The position numbers and the translations under genes are program-made. Below, in pieces: positions 12,040-23,839 of a stretch of DNA of 64,000 nt. The notes beneath the pieces were generated by a model. It made no database searches. It was given only the letters and a program-made list of their open reading frames with translations, and was not told where the DNA came from. The DNA is from Isoetes taiwanensis (Eukaryota; Streptophyta; Lycopodiopsida; Isoetales; Isoetaceae), in the NCBI GenBank assembly GCA_021234155.1, contig JAJEKV010000310.1, forward strand, positions 64,001 to 128,000. The letters are read 5' to 3'. Position 1 is the stretch's first letter. Each line of letters begins with the position of its first letter.

Positions 12040-13700
12040 ACTTGAGGCAAATCCTTCCAATTGATAAGCTTTTAAAAATGAGACATTAATGACATGCGTT
12101 AATTTCCAACCTTGAGGCAATCTCAACCAATATCCATTATGATTGACCACCTTAAGGACTTGAAATGGTCAATGGAATTGACGTGCCAACTTAAGGTCTT
12201 TCTTGCGCCAATCCTTTATAAAGTGGCATTTGTGCATCCTCAACCACACTAAATATTCTTCTTTAAAAGTCATTGCTTAATGGATCTTGGATTTCATTTA
12301 AGATACTGAATGTGAGCTTGGAGCAAATTTAAAGTATCTTTATCCTGAGAATAAAATCATTGGTAGCTGGAACATCATCACATGCTTCGAAGAGTAGCTC
12401 TTGAACACAATGGCCATAGACTACCTGATAGCGTGCCATTTTGATGGTAAACTAAATGACCTTAGTATACACAAACTCAATAATAAGCAAGGTTCCAAAT
12501 GTCTCTGATGTTCATTGATAAATCCCCTTAAGATAGAAGAAAATAATCCTATATACCACCTCAGATTATCATCAATCTGCCATTGCTTTTTTTATTCTGC
12601 AAAGTAAGTGGGCACAAATTATTATGTTTTTTATTCTTGATTTTCAATGAGCCTAGCAAGATTAACATTTGGACAATTGTAGATTGTTGTTGACTAAGCG
12701 TGCATACTTTATTCCTTGCTTAGACAAGTTATTCCTTGCTCAAATAAGTTAGCATCTTATCTTTGCTACGATAATTTTATCTCAAAGAGATATTTTGTAT
12801 ACATGGTTAACCTAAAATTATTGTTAAAGTGGGATACTAGCAAATTAGGGATCTTTGATATTTATGCAATTAAGAACAAAATTAAGCTTTTACGTTGCTT
12901 GCCATAGAGTTTTTATTTGCTTTCTTAGTCTTTTTGAACATAATAGAAAAATGATGAACCATCACATCCCAATGCAATAGACCAAGTGAAATAAGGCTCA
13001 ATCTTAGCCAAAGTTGGAATGACCCACGATAACTAGCATAGGATTTCTAAAGAGTAAGTTGTCGGGACATAAACAATACATACTTTGGACATTTATATTG
13101 ATTGATTGATTTATTGATTGAAACCATTGATTCTCTTATATCCAAAAGCATTACCATATTTGAAGCCATCAACCAAAATCTTCATAATTTCTATTGCATA
13201 TAGTTGTTTCATTTCATCTAAATGATAAAAGCGCACAATGGAAGCGAGAATATACCTCATATTCTCGTCGGCTTAAAGCATCAACAAAATGCGTTCTCGT
13301 TGGGATGACAATGTGCTTAAATGCTATGATGATTAGTCGAACTATAAACGACAGAGCCCAACATGTAATGCATGTCTAATAGCCAAAATTTCCTTATCAT
13401 AAACATTAAAGCGACTTTCAAATTCCAAAAATTTGTGACTTTCATAAGCTATAGAATGACCTTTTATATCAAAAGTCTGCATCTAGAGCTGCACCATTAG
13501 CATCAATACACATCAATTAGAGTACTCCAAACTTAAGTAAATGCATCACAAGAGGATCAATCATAGCATCCTTCATAGCTTGAAAACCAAATTGGTGATG
13601 ATCATTTCATAGAATGGATATATCTTAATTAATAGAACACTGAAGCAATGCTAGCAAAATCTTCATAGAGAAAATTACCAATATACCATTAATGTTCTCA
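12040..13700 (-). pseudogene. pol: Ty3/gypsy pol remnant: RT end, RNase H, integrase
   Basis: Several minus-strand frames give the pol domains in order. Around 13480-13600 is the end of reverse transcriptase and start of RNase H (FQAMKDAMIDPL, then CIDANGAAL). Around 13350-13480 is RNase H (DIKGHSIAYESHKF, VYDKEILAIRHAL). Near 13270 is FVDALSRREYE. At 12040-12240 is the integrase C-terminal part (HKCHFIKDWRKKDLKLA, YWLRLPQGWKLTHVINVSFL). Pol copies element RNA and inserts the cDNA. Stops and frameshifts are frequent, so the gene is dead. No LTRs were found around it. Confidence 0.8.
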
Positions 13701-13815
13701 AAAATTACAAAAAAGCCACCTGTATTTTTGAAATTATCAAAAAGCCATTGAGAAAGCTATCTTCAACGTAAAAAAAGAATAACTAGAGTTAGGAGTACAA
13801 TTAGTTTCATGTCGA

Positions 13816-15000
13816 TTAGGATAAGATCACAAAAATCGATGAGGGTTTTCTACATGTTCGGCTATTGTGCAATGTTTGTTCCCCATAGTTAGTACACGTG
13901 AATTTTTGCACCTCCTTCAACGCATATTCAATTCGAATGCACCTTTTCTTTGGACGTCCAGGTCGACGATGGCTTTCTGGTGGAAGCGATTTTGTTACCT
14001 GTCCAAATGTATCATCATCCCTTTCCACCACGGGACAAATACTTCCTACATAAGTGTTTCAATAGGAGGCCAATGAGAAACACTCATGTGCATAGTCTTG
14101 TGGAAGGAGCTTCTTGAAATATATTGCAGATATAGCATGAGAACAAGACAATCCAGATGTCTGCCAACTATTACATGAACATGTTATCTTGCACATTTTC
14201 CCGCTTCCTTTACTTCTCTTTCTTCTTCTGAAACTAAAGATTCATGTGTTGCATTTCTAAGTGTTTTTATAGCAGTATTTGCAACATTCCTTCTCTCATA
14301 GAACCATGTACAAATTTTTCTTTAGCATAGTAATAATTGGCTTATCTCTAGCTTCTGAGAGCCAAGAATTTAAGGGCTTTGCGATATTAGAAGTGAGATA
14401 TTTGAAATGCTTATCTTTGAAATGTGAAGTGGCCCAGTAACATGGAGCATCATCTAGAATGTATGCGGTTGCATCGGCACTAATTTTTTCTCATCTCATC
14501 TATACATACATTATATTCAGCATTTGTTATTGCATAGGCCGTCTTCCAAAATAAATTTACAAGCTCATAATTGTTACACTTTTTCTTTATGTTATCCACC
14601 AAAAGCCTCATGTAAAAGGCATGTTCTTTGCTAGGATAAACTAATGAAACTGCTTCCAGCAATCCCTTCTGCCTATCTGAAATGAAAGTCAAGTCATTTC
14701 TAGCAAACATTCATATATCTGCCAACATTCTACATGAACCCCACACCCAATTATCCTCATTCTCAACATCACACACTCCAAAAGCCAAAGGAAACAACTT
14801 CCCTATTGCATCAATAGCAATAGCAGACAACAAAATTCTTTGGTATTTTGCTGTTAAAAATGTTCCATCTAGACCAATGAGAGGTCTATAAAATTGAAAT
14901 CCTTTCAGATAAGCATCAAATGCTAAAAACAACCGAAAAAAATGGAACTTGCCTTTCTTGCAATATTGCACATGTACCTGGATTAGCTAGCTTTAAACTG
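13816..15000 (-). pseudogene. MULE (Mutator-like) transposase remnant
   Basis: Minus-strand pieces in order match a MuDR-type transposase. At 14971-14711 is the start of the MULE DDE domain (FYRPLIGLDGTFLTAKYQ, then AIAIDAIGKLFPLAFGV). At 14710-14480 it continues (LTFISDRQKGLLEAVSLVYP, EHAFYMRLLVDNIKKK). Near 14400 is HFKYLTSNIAKPLNSWLSEA. At 14190-14100 is a SWIM zinc finger (CSCNSWQTSGLSCSHAISAI). At 13930-13816 is an AT-hook-like RRPGRPKKR followed by the terminal Cys/His region. The expected domain order is complete, but stops and frameshifts break it. Terminal inverted repeats were not found. Confidence 0.9.
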
Positions 15001-17235
15001 TTCACAATAACCAGCTAGCTACAAATAAAAATTGATAGCTGTGGACATGCAATCCATTTAGCATTCTAAGTAGCTTATAGGACACTTGCAAGCGATAATC
15101 AATGATTTAATATCTACCGAATAGTATGGTTTAATGTTAGGCTGATCCTTATGGGATCATAAAGTCATGCTTGTGTATTGCGATTCATTGTTTCTAAAGA
15201 GATGTTCTCCATAGATTGCACATGTTTTTGTAATAATCTTCTCTGAAATGACCGAGGGTGATGATCATGGAGATAGAATGTTTTCCCCTGATGTACCACA
15301 ATGTACTGTGCCTTCTTGACTATTTGATTGCCTATGATCTAGAAGTGGGATCAAGTACCGCACGAGCCAAGCATTCAAGTCCTTAAATCCAACATCAAAC
15401 CGCTTTTGTTCGAGGAAAGGTGGTTGAACGCGAAGGCTTTATTGTGCATCTTCTCCCAAACAATGCTTTGCGACACACAAAAGAATGGTGACCAAAGTGT
15501 CAGTCTATTGCTCTAAAGTGGGAAATGTGGAATTCGCAATAAGTTTCATGTTAGCAGCTAAGTATGAGATTCTTCTCAGTTGTAACCCAAGCAAAATTGA
15601 GGCGCATGAAAGGTAGCTCAGCATTGGGTCTGCACATGTTGCCAGTCTATCTCAACGAAGAGGGGTTCGTGATCTGAATCCACCTCTTCATCTTTGCTAT
15701 CTTTTCCCACCTCAGATGCATAATAAGGTGTAGATCTTGCTTGGCCATAAGCACATAATCTACAACCTTGAACCCGCCCCCTGATTCTCCTGTGGGCAAG
15801 TGTTGAAGGATGAAGATGGCCACTGCTTTAAAGATAAGCAAGACTTAGTTGAAGATGTTGTGCATCTGCAGCAAGGATATATAAGACAAGAACCTCATTA
15901 ACTTACATCGATATCTCTATGCTTGCGAATACCATAAAATGCAAGCCAGGAAGCATAGGCAATCCATAAGAGAATCATATTTTAGTCTTAAACACAAGCT
16001 CGATCATCAAAACCCATAAAAGAACAACCATTGTCATCCTTTTTTTGTGTGGAAGTGCAATGTTGGTTGCCACAATAATATTGCAAGAATAAGCCTATAC
16101 ATATTTGGACAGGATAATGCTCAAGATATTAAGAATGAATAAGACTTCTGTGACATAGCATACTATATATCAACGTGCCTCTTGTTGAAAATGTTTAAGA
16201 TGATTAATATGATCATATGGCGTATATGGTGAATGACGAGAAAGAGTGTTATTAATGTCGTCCCCTTTGTTTTCCTTCATGGGGTCATGCATTACATGCT
16301 GAGTAGAGTGAAGCCAATGAGAAATGTTCTATATCTCGTGGCAAATAGCCTACTATGAACGTGGAGAATGTAGTCCCCCCCCCAAAGAATTCAGTATGTT
16401 TTTTTTTTTTTTTTTTTTTTTTTTTTCTAATATTGAATATGTAACAGGAGCTTGTGGCATTGGTTTTACAAAGGTCACATTTCTCATATTCTTTGCCATA
16501 ATTTTTAAATGTAATTTCAGTTTCTATGGTGAGTAAACATGCTTCCAAATTATTTCTTCTATGGCAAATCTAATATCTATATTGACACACCAATCCTATT
16601 TCAGGTATTAGCAATGACCAATCTACAGCGTACGCTTTGCTTTTTGGGGCTCTAGCCCTTAACTATCATGTTTCAACTTAAATATTAAAATTATACAAAT
16701 AGGAAAGGTAAAAAATGTTCCTCTTGAGAAAAGTAACAAAGACTTAAAGAGACCAATTGGCATTTAGGATTCGTAAAAATGCATTGATCATATTTTGTTA
16801 TGTATTTGCTTCTAGTGATAACCATTGTGGTGAAATAAAATGATAGGAATAGCCTCATGCAAATCTTTGAGCCAAAATGACAGGGATGATTTGAGATTTC
16901 ATATCAACTGAAGACCACACTTCTTTGGATAAGGACCAACTCGAGACCCTATATACTCTAATCTAGGTTGATGCTTTGAGATTTGTTCTAGACTCTTGAC
17001 AATCTGATTGGTTCAATATAAATGTTGAACTTTTTACAATGGCTATGTAGGACTTTTTGATGTACAACAATTTTGTATATTATAAGCTATGACCCTCTCT
17101 TCCTCCTCGGAAAGAGTATCTATATACAAGAAATTTAATGCGTCCTACGGTGCATATTCGAGTTTTAGCATGTTCCTATGCTGCAAGTTCTTGTCGTGCC
17201 CTACATTCTAAAAGAATGTCTTGAGAATACTCTAA
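15001..17235. other. AT-rich stretch without recognisable genes
   Basis: No family signature is visible. Poly(T) lies at about 16399-16426. The open frame 15647-15841 minus has no domain I can name. Confidence 0.5.
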
Positions 17236-17239
17236 ATTC

Positions 17240-17935
17240 ATAGATTGTCTAAGATTCTACCAAGGTTTTCTTGGAGGTTTCGTGGAGATTCCTCTAAATT
17301 TTTTAAGATTCTCTCTAGATTCCATTAGATTTCCGTAGATTCTCCAAGATTCTATGACGATCCCCTTAGATTCCCTTAGATCCCTTTAGATTTTATGAGA
17401 TTGCCTTAGGTTCCCTTACATTATATGAGATTCAAAGAGATTCTATAAAGATTCCCTTAGATACTCTACGATTTCATCAACATTTTCCTAGATTGCCTTA
17501 GATTTTATGAAGATTCCCTTAGATCCCCTAGATTTTAAGAGATTCCCTTAGGCTTGTAAATATTTTTCTAGATTCTCTCACATTTTATGAGATTTTCTTA
17601 GATTCCGTTAGATTCTCCTGGATTCCTTTACATTCTAGAACTTTTTAGAACATTCTAAGGCTTTCTGGAACATTCTGAGACTTTCAAAATATCCTAGAAC
17701 TTTCTGGAAGTATTTCCCTAGATTCTCTTACCTTCCCATGGATTCCTACATTCTCGAACATTCTAGAACCTATTAGAACAATTTGAAACTTTCTGGAAGA
17801 ATTTTCATAGATTCCCCCATTATGTTCTAGAATTTTCTAGATATTTTGGAAGTTTCTAGAAGATTCTAGAATTCTAGAGCTTCCAGAACATTCTAGAACT
17901 CTTTTGAACTAGTTAGAATGTTATACTCCATTTTA
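17240..17935. repeat. Degenerate GATTCCCTTAGATT / TTCTAGAA repeat field
   Basis: Dozens of diverged short units built on AGATTC(T/C)(C/A)TTAGATT give way after 17620 to units built on ACATTCTAGAAC. The field is AT-rich and non-coding. The TTCTAGAA core resembles paired heat-shock-element half sites, but the density fits an old minisatellite better than a promoter. Confidence 0.75.
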
Positions 17936-18450
17936 TCTTAACTGGATTGTTACCCTTAAGTATATTTGAAACATAAATTGTTCATAGAATTAATGCTTGG
18001 TCTAGTGGTTAGAATGGGGGCGGGGGTCAATGATCGTGGTTCAAATCCCCACACAACATAAAAATTTTAAAAACCTTTCCTTAAAGGATGAGCATTCAAC
18101 GTGGGCCGAGGATCTTGAACCCGATCAAGGGGCGAGAGATCGTGCCATGTGGCAAAAAATCTAAAGCAACATGAGCCGTAGGATCCTAGATCGACGATCA
18201 AGATCAAGAACAACCCGGACCATAGGATCGATTACATATAATTCCCAAAGCCATGTGCACCGTAGGATGTGTCCCAAAGCAATGTGAGAGTAGGATCTCG
18301 GACCGACGATCGGGATCAAATCAACCGGACCGTAGGATCGCTTACATATAGTCTATACACAAACTCTCAAGCCATCGGGGCGTAGGATACGTCCCAAAGC
18401 CACGCGGAGTCGTGGGATCTCGGATCAACGGTCGAGACGAGAACTTTTAC
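17706..18450. repeat. Tandem duplication copy 1 (745 bp) with tRNA-like head
   Basis: It matches 18451-19663 once the insert at 18585-19049 is removed. It runs from GGAAGTATTTCCCTAG through TTCTAGAA-rich DNA, a tRNA-like segment, and a body with repeated CCGTAGGATC motifs. Confidence 0.9.
17990..18055 (+). repeat. tRNA-derived SINE head, copy 1
   Basis: TGGTCTAGTGGTTAGAAT (17998-18015) fits a pol III A box. GGTTCAAATCC (18038-18048) fits a B box at tRNA-like spacing. It is not a working tRNA, because the acceptor stem does not pair. It most resembles Glu/Asp-type tRNA 5' halves. The same head recurs at 19215-19275. Confidence 0.65.
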
Positions 18451-18584
18451 GGAAGTATTTCCCTAGATTCTCTTACCTTCCCATGGATTCCTACATTCTC
18501 GAACATTCTAGAACCTATTAGAACAATTTGAAACTTTCTGGAAGAATTTTCATAGATTCCCCCCAGATTATGTTCTAGAATTTT

Positions 18585-18818
18585 CCAAGGGGGGTGCACC
18601 AAGTATATGCCGCGTCTAACCATCACAGTGTGAACTATATGGGTTTTTTTATTAGTTTAGTCGTATCGTATACTTACCAAAAAAAATAAAGAATATAGTT
18701 TAAACATGTTTGTCTTCACTAGATGCATTTATGTTCTATCATCAAGTTCACATTCGTTAGCTCATAAATATTTATTGTTAATAAGGATATAGTAGTAATA
18801 ATACGAATAAGATTGGGG

Positions 18819-18855
<37 letters not shown>

Positions 18856-19049
18856 GTATATATAAGGAAAGGACTACTTTGTAATGCATATTTGGCATGT
18901 AAATGTATGATATGGGTTGCATTTCCTTACCATTGACTAGTCGTATTACAAGGGATTTTTGATATAAATGTGTCGTATACAATAGGTTTTTGGGTTACAT
19001 GAGTAACGCAGATGGCATATCCACCTATAGTATAGGTGAATCCCCCGGG
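18585..19049. mobile_element. 465-bp element with terminal inverted repeats (MITE-like), copy A
   Basis: Comparison with the uninterrupted copy at 17840 shows an exact insertion flanked by GAATTTT (18578-18584 and 19050-19056). The ends, CCAAGGGGGGTGCACC and GGTGAATCCCCCGGG, are imperfect inverted repeats. The interior is non-coding and holds a poly(A) run at 18817-18854. An element of nearly equal size with related ends lies at 42980-43438, so this is a dispersed non-autonomous DNA transposon family. The superfamily is uncertain. Confidence 0.8.
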
Positions 19050-19214
19050 GAATTTTCTAGATATTTTGGAAGTTTCTAGAAGATTCTAGAATTCTAGAGC
19101 TTCCAGAACATTCTAGAACTCTTTTGAACTAGTTAGAATGTTATACTCCATTTTATCTTAACTGGATTGTTACCCTTAAGTATATTTGAAACATAAATTG
19201 TTCATAGAATTAAT

Positions 19215-19275
19215 GCTTGGTCTAGTGGTTAGAATGGGGGGCTGGGGGGTCAATGATCAGGGTTCAAATCCCCCA
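19215..19275 (+). repeat. tRNA-derived SINE head, copy 2
   Basis: It has the same A box (TGGTCTAGTGGTTAGAAT, 19218-19235) and B box (GGTTCAAATCC, 19261-19271) as at 17990, carried along by the tandem duplication. Confidence 0.65.
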
Positions 19276-19663
19276 CACAACATAAAAATTTTAAAAACCT
19301 TTCCTTAAAGGATGAGCATTCAACGTGGGCCGTAGGATCTTGAACCCGATCAAGGGCCGAGATCGTGCCATGTGGCAAAACTCTAAAGCAACATGAGCCG
19401 TAGGATCCTAGATCGATGATCAAGATCAAGAACAACCTGGACCATAGGATCGATTACATATAATTCCCAAAGCCATGTGTACAAGTAGGATGTGTCCCAA
19501 AGCAATGTGAGCCGTGGGATCTCGGACCCGCATCGAGGATCAAATCAAACTGGACCGTAGGATCGCTTACATATAGTCTATACACAAACTCTCAAGCCAT
19601 CTGGGCCGTAGGATACGTCCCAAAGCCACGTGAGCCGTAGGATCTCGGATCAACGGTCGGATT

Positions 19664-20814
19664 TAGGAGGACAAACATAAGAACATATATATGTTAGATA
19701 ATAATAAAGCCGTGTTTGCGCGCCATCTTAGCCCTCGATTTTTTTACTTTAATTTCATCCCTTCGATTTAACGGTTTCTTTTCACAACCAGCCACAACGG
19801 CGCTTCCTATTTCTTTGACCGTTAATTTTGTTTGACTCTTTAACTTTTGTTGTGGGCCGTCCAAATGCGTCTTGAGTTTTGCACCTTATATCTTTACCGT
19901 TGATATTGGATGTAAATTAATGGTTGAGATTAAAGCATGGGATTGATTTCAAGGCCCAAGGCCCGGCGCCCTACCTTTCATTTTCCAACGATGGTAGTCG
20001 CGGAAACCAGGGCGGCAAGGGCGCCAAGTGCTTGCTCATGGGCAAGTCTTCCGCCCCTTTGATGCCTTCAAAGACAAGAAAAAACTCATCTCGGATCCTC
20101 TCGGTTGGCCTTGGTGGGCTTCCTTTCCTTCCTCTTTTTCTTTCTTGGTTTTTGAATTAGTTTGCTGTTACGTTTCTTCACTACGAGAAATATTGTTAAC
20201 AAATCTCCTTTTGAATTCACCGGTTTTGCTTTTGTGAAGAAGAATGCGTTAGATGCGTCGATTCCATAGCCATAGCCATGTCTTAGTGCTTCAGATTCCA
20301 TAGCCATGTTTATAAAGTGGGTTTCTCAAGTCTAAACTCTTCTTTTGGCACGATTCTGCTTCTTTTCTTTTGCATCTTTGATGTAATGCACGCCTAAAAT
20401 TTTCATCTTAGGAACAAAGCCCTCATTTAAGCCCTCATTGCCTTATTTTCTTCTATCCTATGCCTTTTTCGAGTTGAAATTACTTCGGAAATGGAGGGTA
20501 TTCAAATGAAAGAGAAGGGGCTTCATATATCTGAAGGCTGATCGGCGAGTTAAGTATTCTCGAGTTTTTCCATTCTTCATGAAGCCTAATGCTTCAAATA
20601 TAGAGAACACGAGAGTTTGATATGGCTTAAGAGAGAATTGCGAGAAGGCCTCTCTTGAATGCTAGCTTTGGTTCATATTTATGCATTTCACATATTTCTA
20701 GAGAAGCAACTATGAGCTTTAAAATCCTGGATGTTCTAACCATGGGCCATGGAAGTCAATTGTCATTCACACACTAAATGCTTTGGTTAGGACATTTTGA
20801 AGGAAAAAAAGAAT
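19664..20814. other. Stretch upstream of the HMGR pseudogene, no clear exon
   Basis: I cannot find the N-terminal HMGR exon here. Open frames at 19924-20307 have no recognisable domain. The DNA may belong to an unrelated insertion or a badly decayed first exon. Confidence 0.45.
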
Positions 20815-21855
20815 ATCCAAGGGTGTCGAATGTGTTGGACTATCTTCGGGATCTGTTTCCGGACATGGAAGTTATCAAGCATCTCTGGTAATTCTTTTCG
20901 TCTTTGAGTTTGTCAAGAGCGAGACAAAATGGTTTCCATGCATAATTTATTTTGAGTTTTAAAATCAATTAGACCTAAACGTTGCAAAAGACCTTCTAAA
21001 ATCAAATTATATTCTTGGTTATAGAGTGGAATGTAAACTTGAGTATTTACTGAAGGCACTCAAACAAGAGAAAGTGTACATACAACTTAGGGTCAACACA
21101 AAAAAAGCAGTGTGTTTTTTCTTCTAAAAGCGGGGAAAACTTGCATCTCTTATTTTGCTTTTCTTAGCTATCGGTTGTGCTTATGGATATGCTTCTCTTG
21201 CAGGCAACTTTTGTGCAGATAAAAAGCCTCAAACAATAAATTGGATTGAGGGTAGGTAAATCAGTAGTATGTGAGGCTATCATAAAGGAAGAGGTGGTAA
21301 CCAAGATTTTGAAGACTTGATGTCGGCTCTTGTAGAGCTGAACAATCGCTAAAAATCTTGTTGGATCTCAGATATGGCTAGATAAGTTGGTGGTTTCAAT
21401 GCACATGCATCCAATATTTGTATCGGCCATTTTTATAGCCAGCCAAGATTCGCTTTCGAACATTGAGAGCTCACCGCATCATCAACATTATGGAGGCAAT
21501 AAATGGTGGGCGGACTTGCATATCTGTTACTATGCCATCAATCGAGGTAATGTTAGGTTGCGATCAACATAAGAATTTGCATGATTATTGTATGCTAATG
21601 TGTAGAAGATAGTGTACAACTTTACGCGCTAACATTATGCATGAAATGTTTCTGAGTTGGCACAGTTGGTGGTGGCACACAACTTGCTTCTCAAAGCGAC
21701 TTGTTTGGATTTGCTTGGAGTGAAGGGGTCTAATAATGAGATGCACGGCGGGAATGCACAAACTTTGGCAAAGGTGGTGGCTGGTGGAGTTCTTCTTTGG
21801 AGAACTTTCTCTTTATGCGCTCTTCTTTGCATGCCCGACTTGTGAAATAAGTAGA
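20815..21855 (+). pseudogene. HMGR: HMG-CoA reductase pseudogene with introns retained
   Basis: HMG-CoA reductase makes mevalonate from HMG-CoA for isoprenoids and in plants sits in the ER membrane. Three catalytic-domain pieces appear in order. 20815-20887 encodes SKGV and NVLDYLRDLFPDMEVI. A 316-bp intron follows (GT at 20888, AG at 21202-21203). 21204-21546 encodes NFCADKKPQTINWIEG, KSVVCEAIIKEEVV and HASNI, then, after a shift, VSAIFIASQDSLSNIESS and the start of MPSIE. A second intron of about 110 bp follows. 21656-21855 encodes VGGGTQLASQS, CLDLLGVKGSN and NAQTLAKVVAGGVL. The joined first exon junction restores ISG-NFC in phase, so this is a duplicated gene piece, not a processed copy. 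Several frameshifts and stops are present, and the membrane and N-terminal parts are missing. Confidence 0.92.
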
Positions 21856-21859
21856 AATA

Positions 21860-22760
21860 TTGCTGCGAGAAGGTACCAAAAATCCCAAAGGCAAGGCTCT
21901 GGTAGTCCGCTTTTCCTCTTGATGTAAATCTTTTGCAAAGGTAGCCATTGGGTTTCTCCCTTTGGTTTTGGCAATTGAGATTTTTAAGGAGGCTCTTGTG
22001 AAGACATTATGTTCATACTAATAATAAATTGTCGACTTTCACCGGATACAAAAAATCAAGTTGGCTATGCAACCGCCTTTGATTGATGGGATGGAACATC
22101 TAGACTCTCCGTTTCTCCTTGCACCACGCTATATGCGATCTGACAATCTTATTTGGCCGAGATAAAAGCAATTGGAATTGCAAGAATTTTGTATGGTCAT
22201 TGCCTTCACCATCTTGGTGATTTGGGGCTCTCCTTTTGGAAAGCCGAAGACATCTAGGAACGATCTGCTCCATGCTACAAGCTACGGGATATATATGTGG
22301 CGACCTTAGTTACGTGCATGTATCGAGAGATGTGAAATTTTAAAAGATGCTCTCAAAATGTTCCATCAATTATTTGCCATAGAAATGTGATTTCTTAAAA
22401 TAGTATAAGCGGCGTGTGTTCATTACGGATTTCAAATCATTGCATTGTGTTGGAATATCCAGATTGATATTGCTTGTGTTAATATATAGTATAAATCTGG
22501 GTGTTCATTCCACAATCACAACAAGATCTCTACTAGGCTTGGACATTTTATTATTCTTTGTTTCATTAGTAGGTGATTGCAGATGTCTCAATTCAATTCA
22601 CACTGAGATTAACCCAGGTTGAGGAATATCTATAGTTTAAATAAGTAGACAAAAGAGAATGTTACGCATTTGCATTTTCCTTGCAGACCAATGGCAAATA
22701 CACTATAGTGTAGATAGACATATAATATAGACATACAATTGATGCTTGGCATTGCTTCGC
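21860..22760. other. Stretch downstream of HMGR, no gene seen
   Basis: No HMGR or other domain could be recognised after the C-terminal exon. The open frames are short and without a family match. Confidence 0.5.
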
Positions 22761-22768
22761 TCATCTTT

Positions 22769-22868
22769 GCAAACATGTATACAATATTTGTGAACCAAAC
22801 AACAATAAGGGAGCAAACATGTATACAATATTTGTGAACCAAACATGTATACAATATTTGTGAACCAT
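22769..22868. repeat. Short direct repeats, about 26-bp unit
   Basis: AACATGTATACAATATTTG followed by TGAACC occurs three times, twice in tandem at the end. It is non-coding. Confidence 0.9.
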
Positions 22869-22904
22869 CGAGCTTGGCAAAAGAGCCATTTACAGACCCT
22901 CCCT

Positions 22905-23760
22905 AGACATATCAACATGGAAGATATTTGTAGACAAATAGCAAACGCGTCAACAAATCTGGCCCTATTGAATTTCGTTTGAATGAGAAAATCAGGAAGC
23001 TTGTGAGAGCTATTAACCCCAGAACAGTGTCAGAAGGAGAGTCCAAGGCCGTGAACCTATAAGGAATAGGTCCCCAGAGCAGTGGGCAAAAGCAGCAATA
23101 CTATCAGGATAAGGGAAAAGCTACCGGAAGCTATAGTCCGAGAGCAACAAGCTCGATACCTGCTAGACCACATTACAATGCAAAATATGGAAAGTAGGAC
23201 ATGAAGCAGGTCAGCTTAAAGACAAAGAGTAAGCGGGAGATTCAAACTACTACAAAGCAGTCAAGCAGTTCTTGCAGTCCATTCCGAAGGAGAAGAGGCA
23301 GGAATGCATAGAAAAATAGTTGTGCTTCAGGTGCTTCCAACTAGGACATCGGACACACAACTGTCCTTTTGCGATGAACGTGTGCTAGCAGAGTTAGAAG
23401 GATGGGAGACACCCCCTGGAGAACGACGATGAAGACGCTTGCGACTACATCCATGGTGCGTGCCACATCTTTGCTGCCATTGACTCCGAGAATGCCGAGA
23501 GTCAATATCAGGTCATTTCAACAATAGGAAAAGTCAAAGCCAAATCCTTCATAGTGTTGATAGACACGGAGAGTACCCATAATTCTGCTTCGCCAAGGAT
23601 AATAGAGTTGTTGAAGTTGAAACCTTTGAAGTCCAAGCCCAGGCCTGTAGTATTGGTAAGTGGAGCAATCCGATTCACAGCAGGAAAAAGGATCAACTTC
23701 GACATAGACTTGTCACACTACCACCCCAATTCTGGGTCCACACTTAAAAACAACAGTAAA
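22905..23760 (+). pseudogene. Ty3/gypsy gag-protease remnant
   Basis: A CCHC knuckle (CFRCFQLGHRTHNC, CX2CX4HX4C) lies at about 23323-23367. About 60 codons later comes a retropepsin-like region (KAKSFIVLIDTESTHNSA, then SPRIIELLKLK). The active-site triplet reads DTE where DTG or DSG is expected, so the protease would be inactive. The frame is broken by stops upstream. The segment 22905-22965 recurs nearly exactly at 42391-42450, so it comes from a repeated family. Confidence 0.8.
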
Positions 23761-23839
23761 AGAAAAACCACATGTTGTTGTTCAAAAAACTCTACATGTA
23801 GTTATGTGGAGGTGTGGTTTATTAAGAAGGCGGTGTAGG

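Larger units (their letters stand above)
18451..19663. repeat. Tandem duplication copy 2, interrupted by a 465-bp insert
   Basis: It repeats 17706-18450 and ends at the same CGGATCAACGGTCG. Removing 18585-19049 plus one target copy brings the length to within a few bases of copy 1. Confidence 0.9.

Noticed and set aside
15647-15841. LINE endonuclease fragment on the minus strand
   Set aside because: Only a vague resemblance around a Gly-rich stretch; the diagnostic GDxN and catalytic motifs are absent.
17990-18055. A functional tRNA gene
   Set aside because: The A and B boxes fit, but acceptor and anticodon stems do not pair and the 3' end runs into a repeated body. A SINE head explains it.
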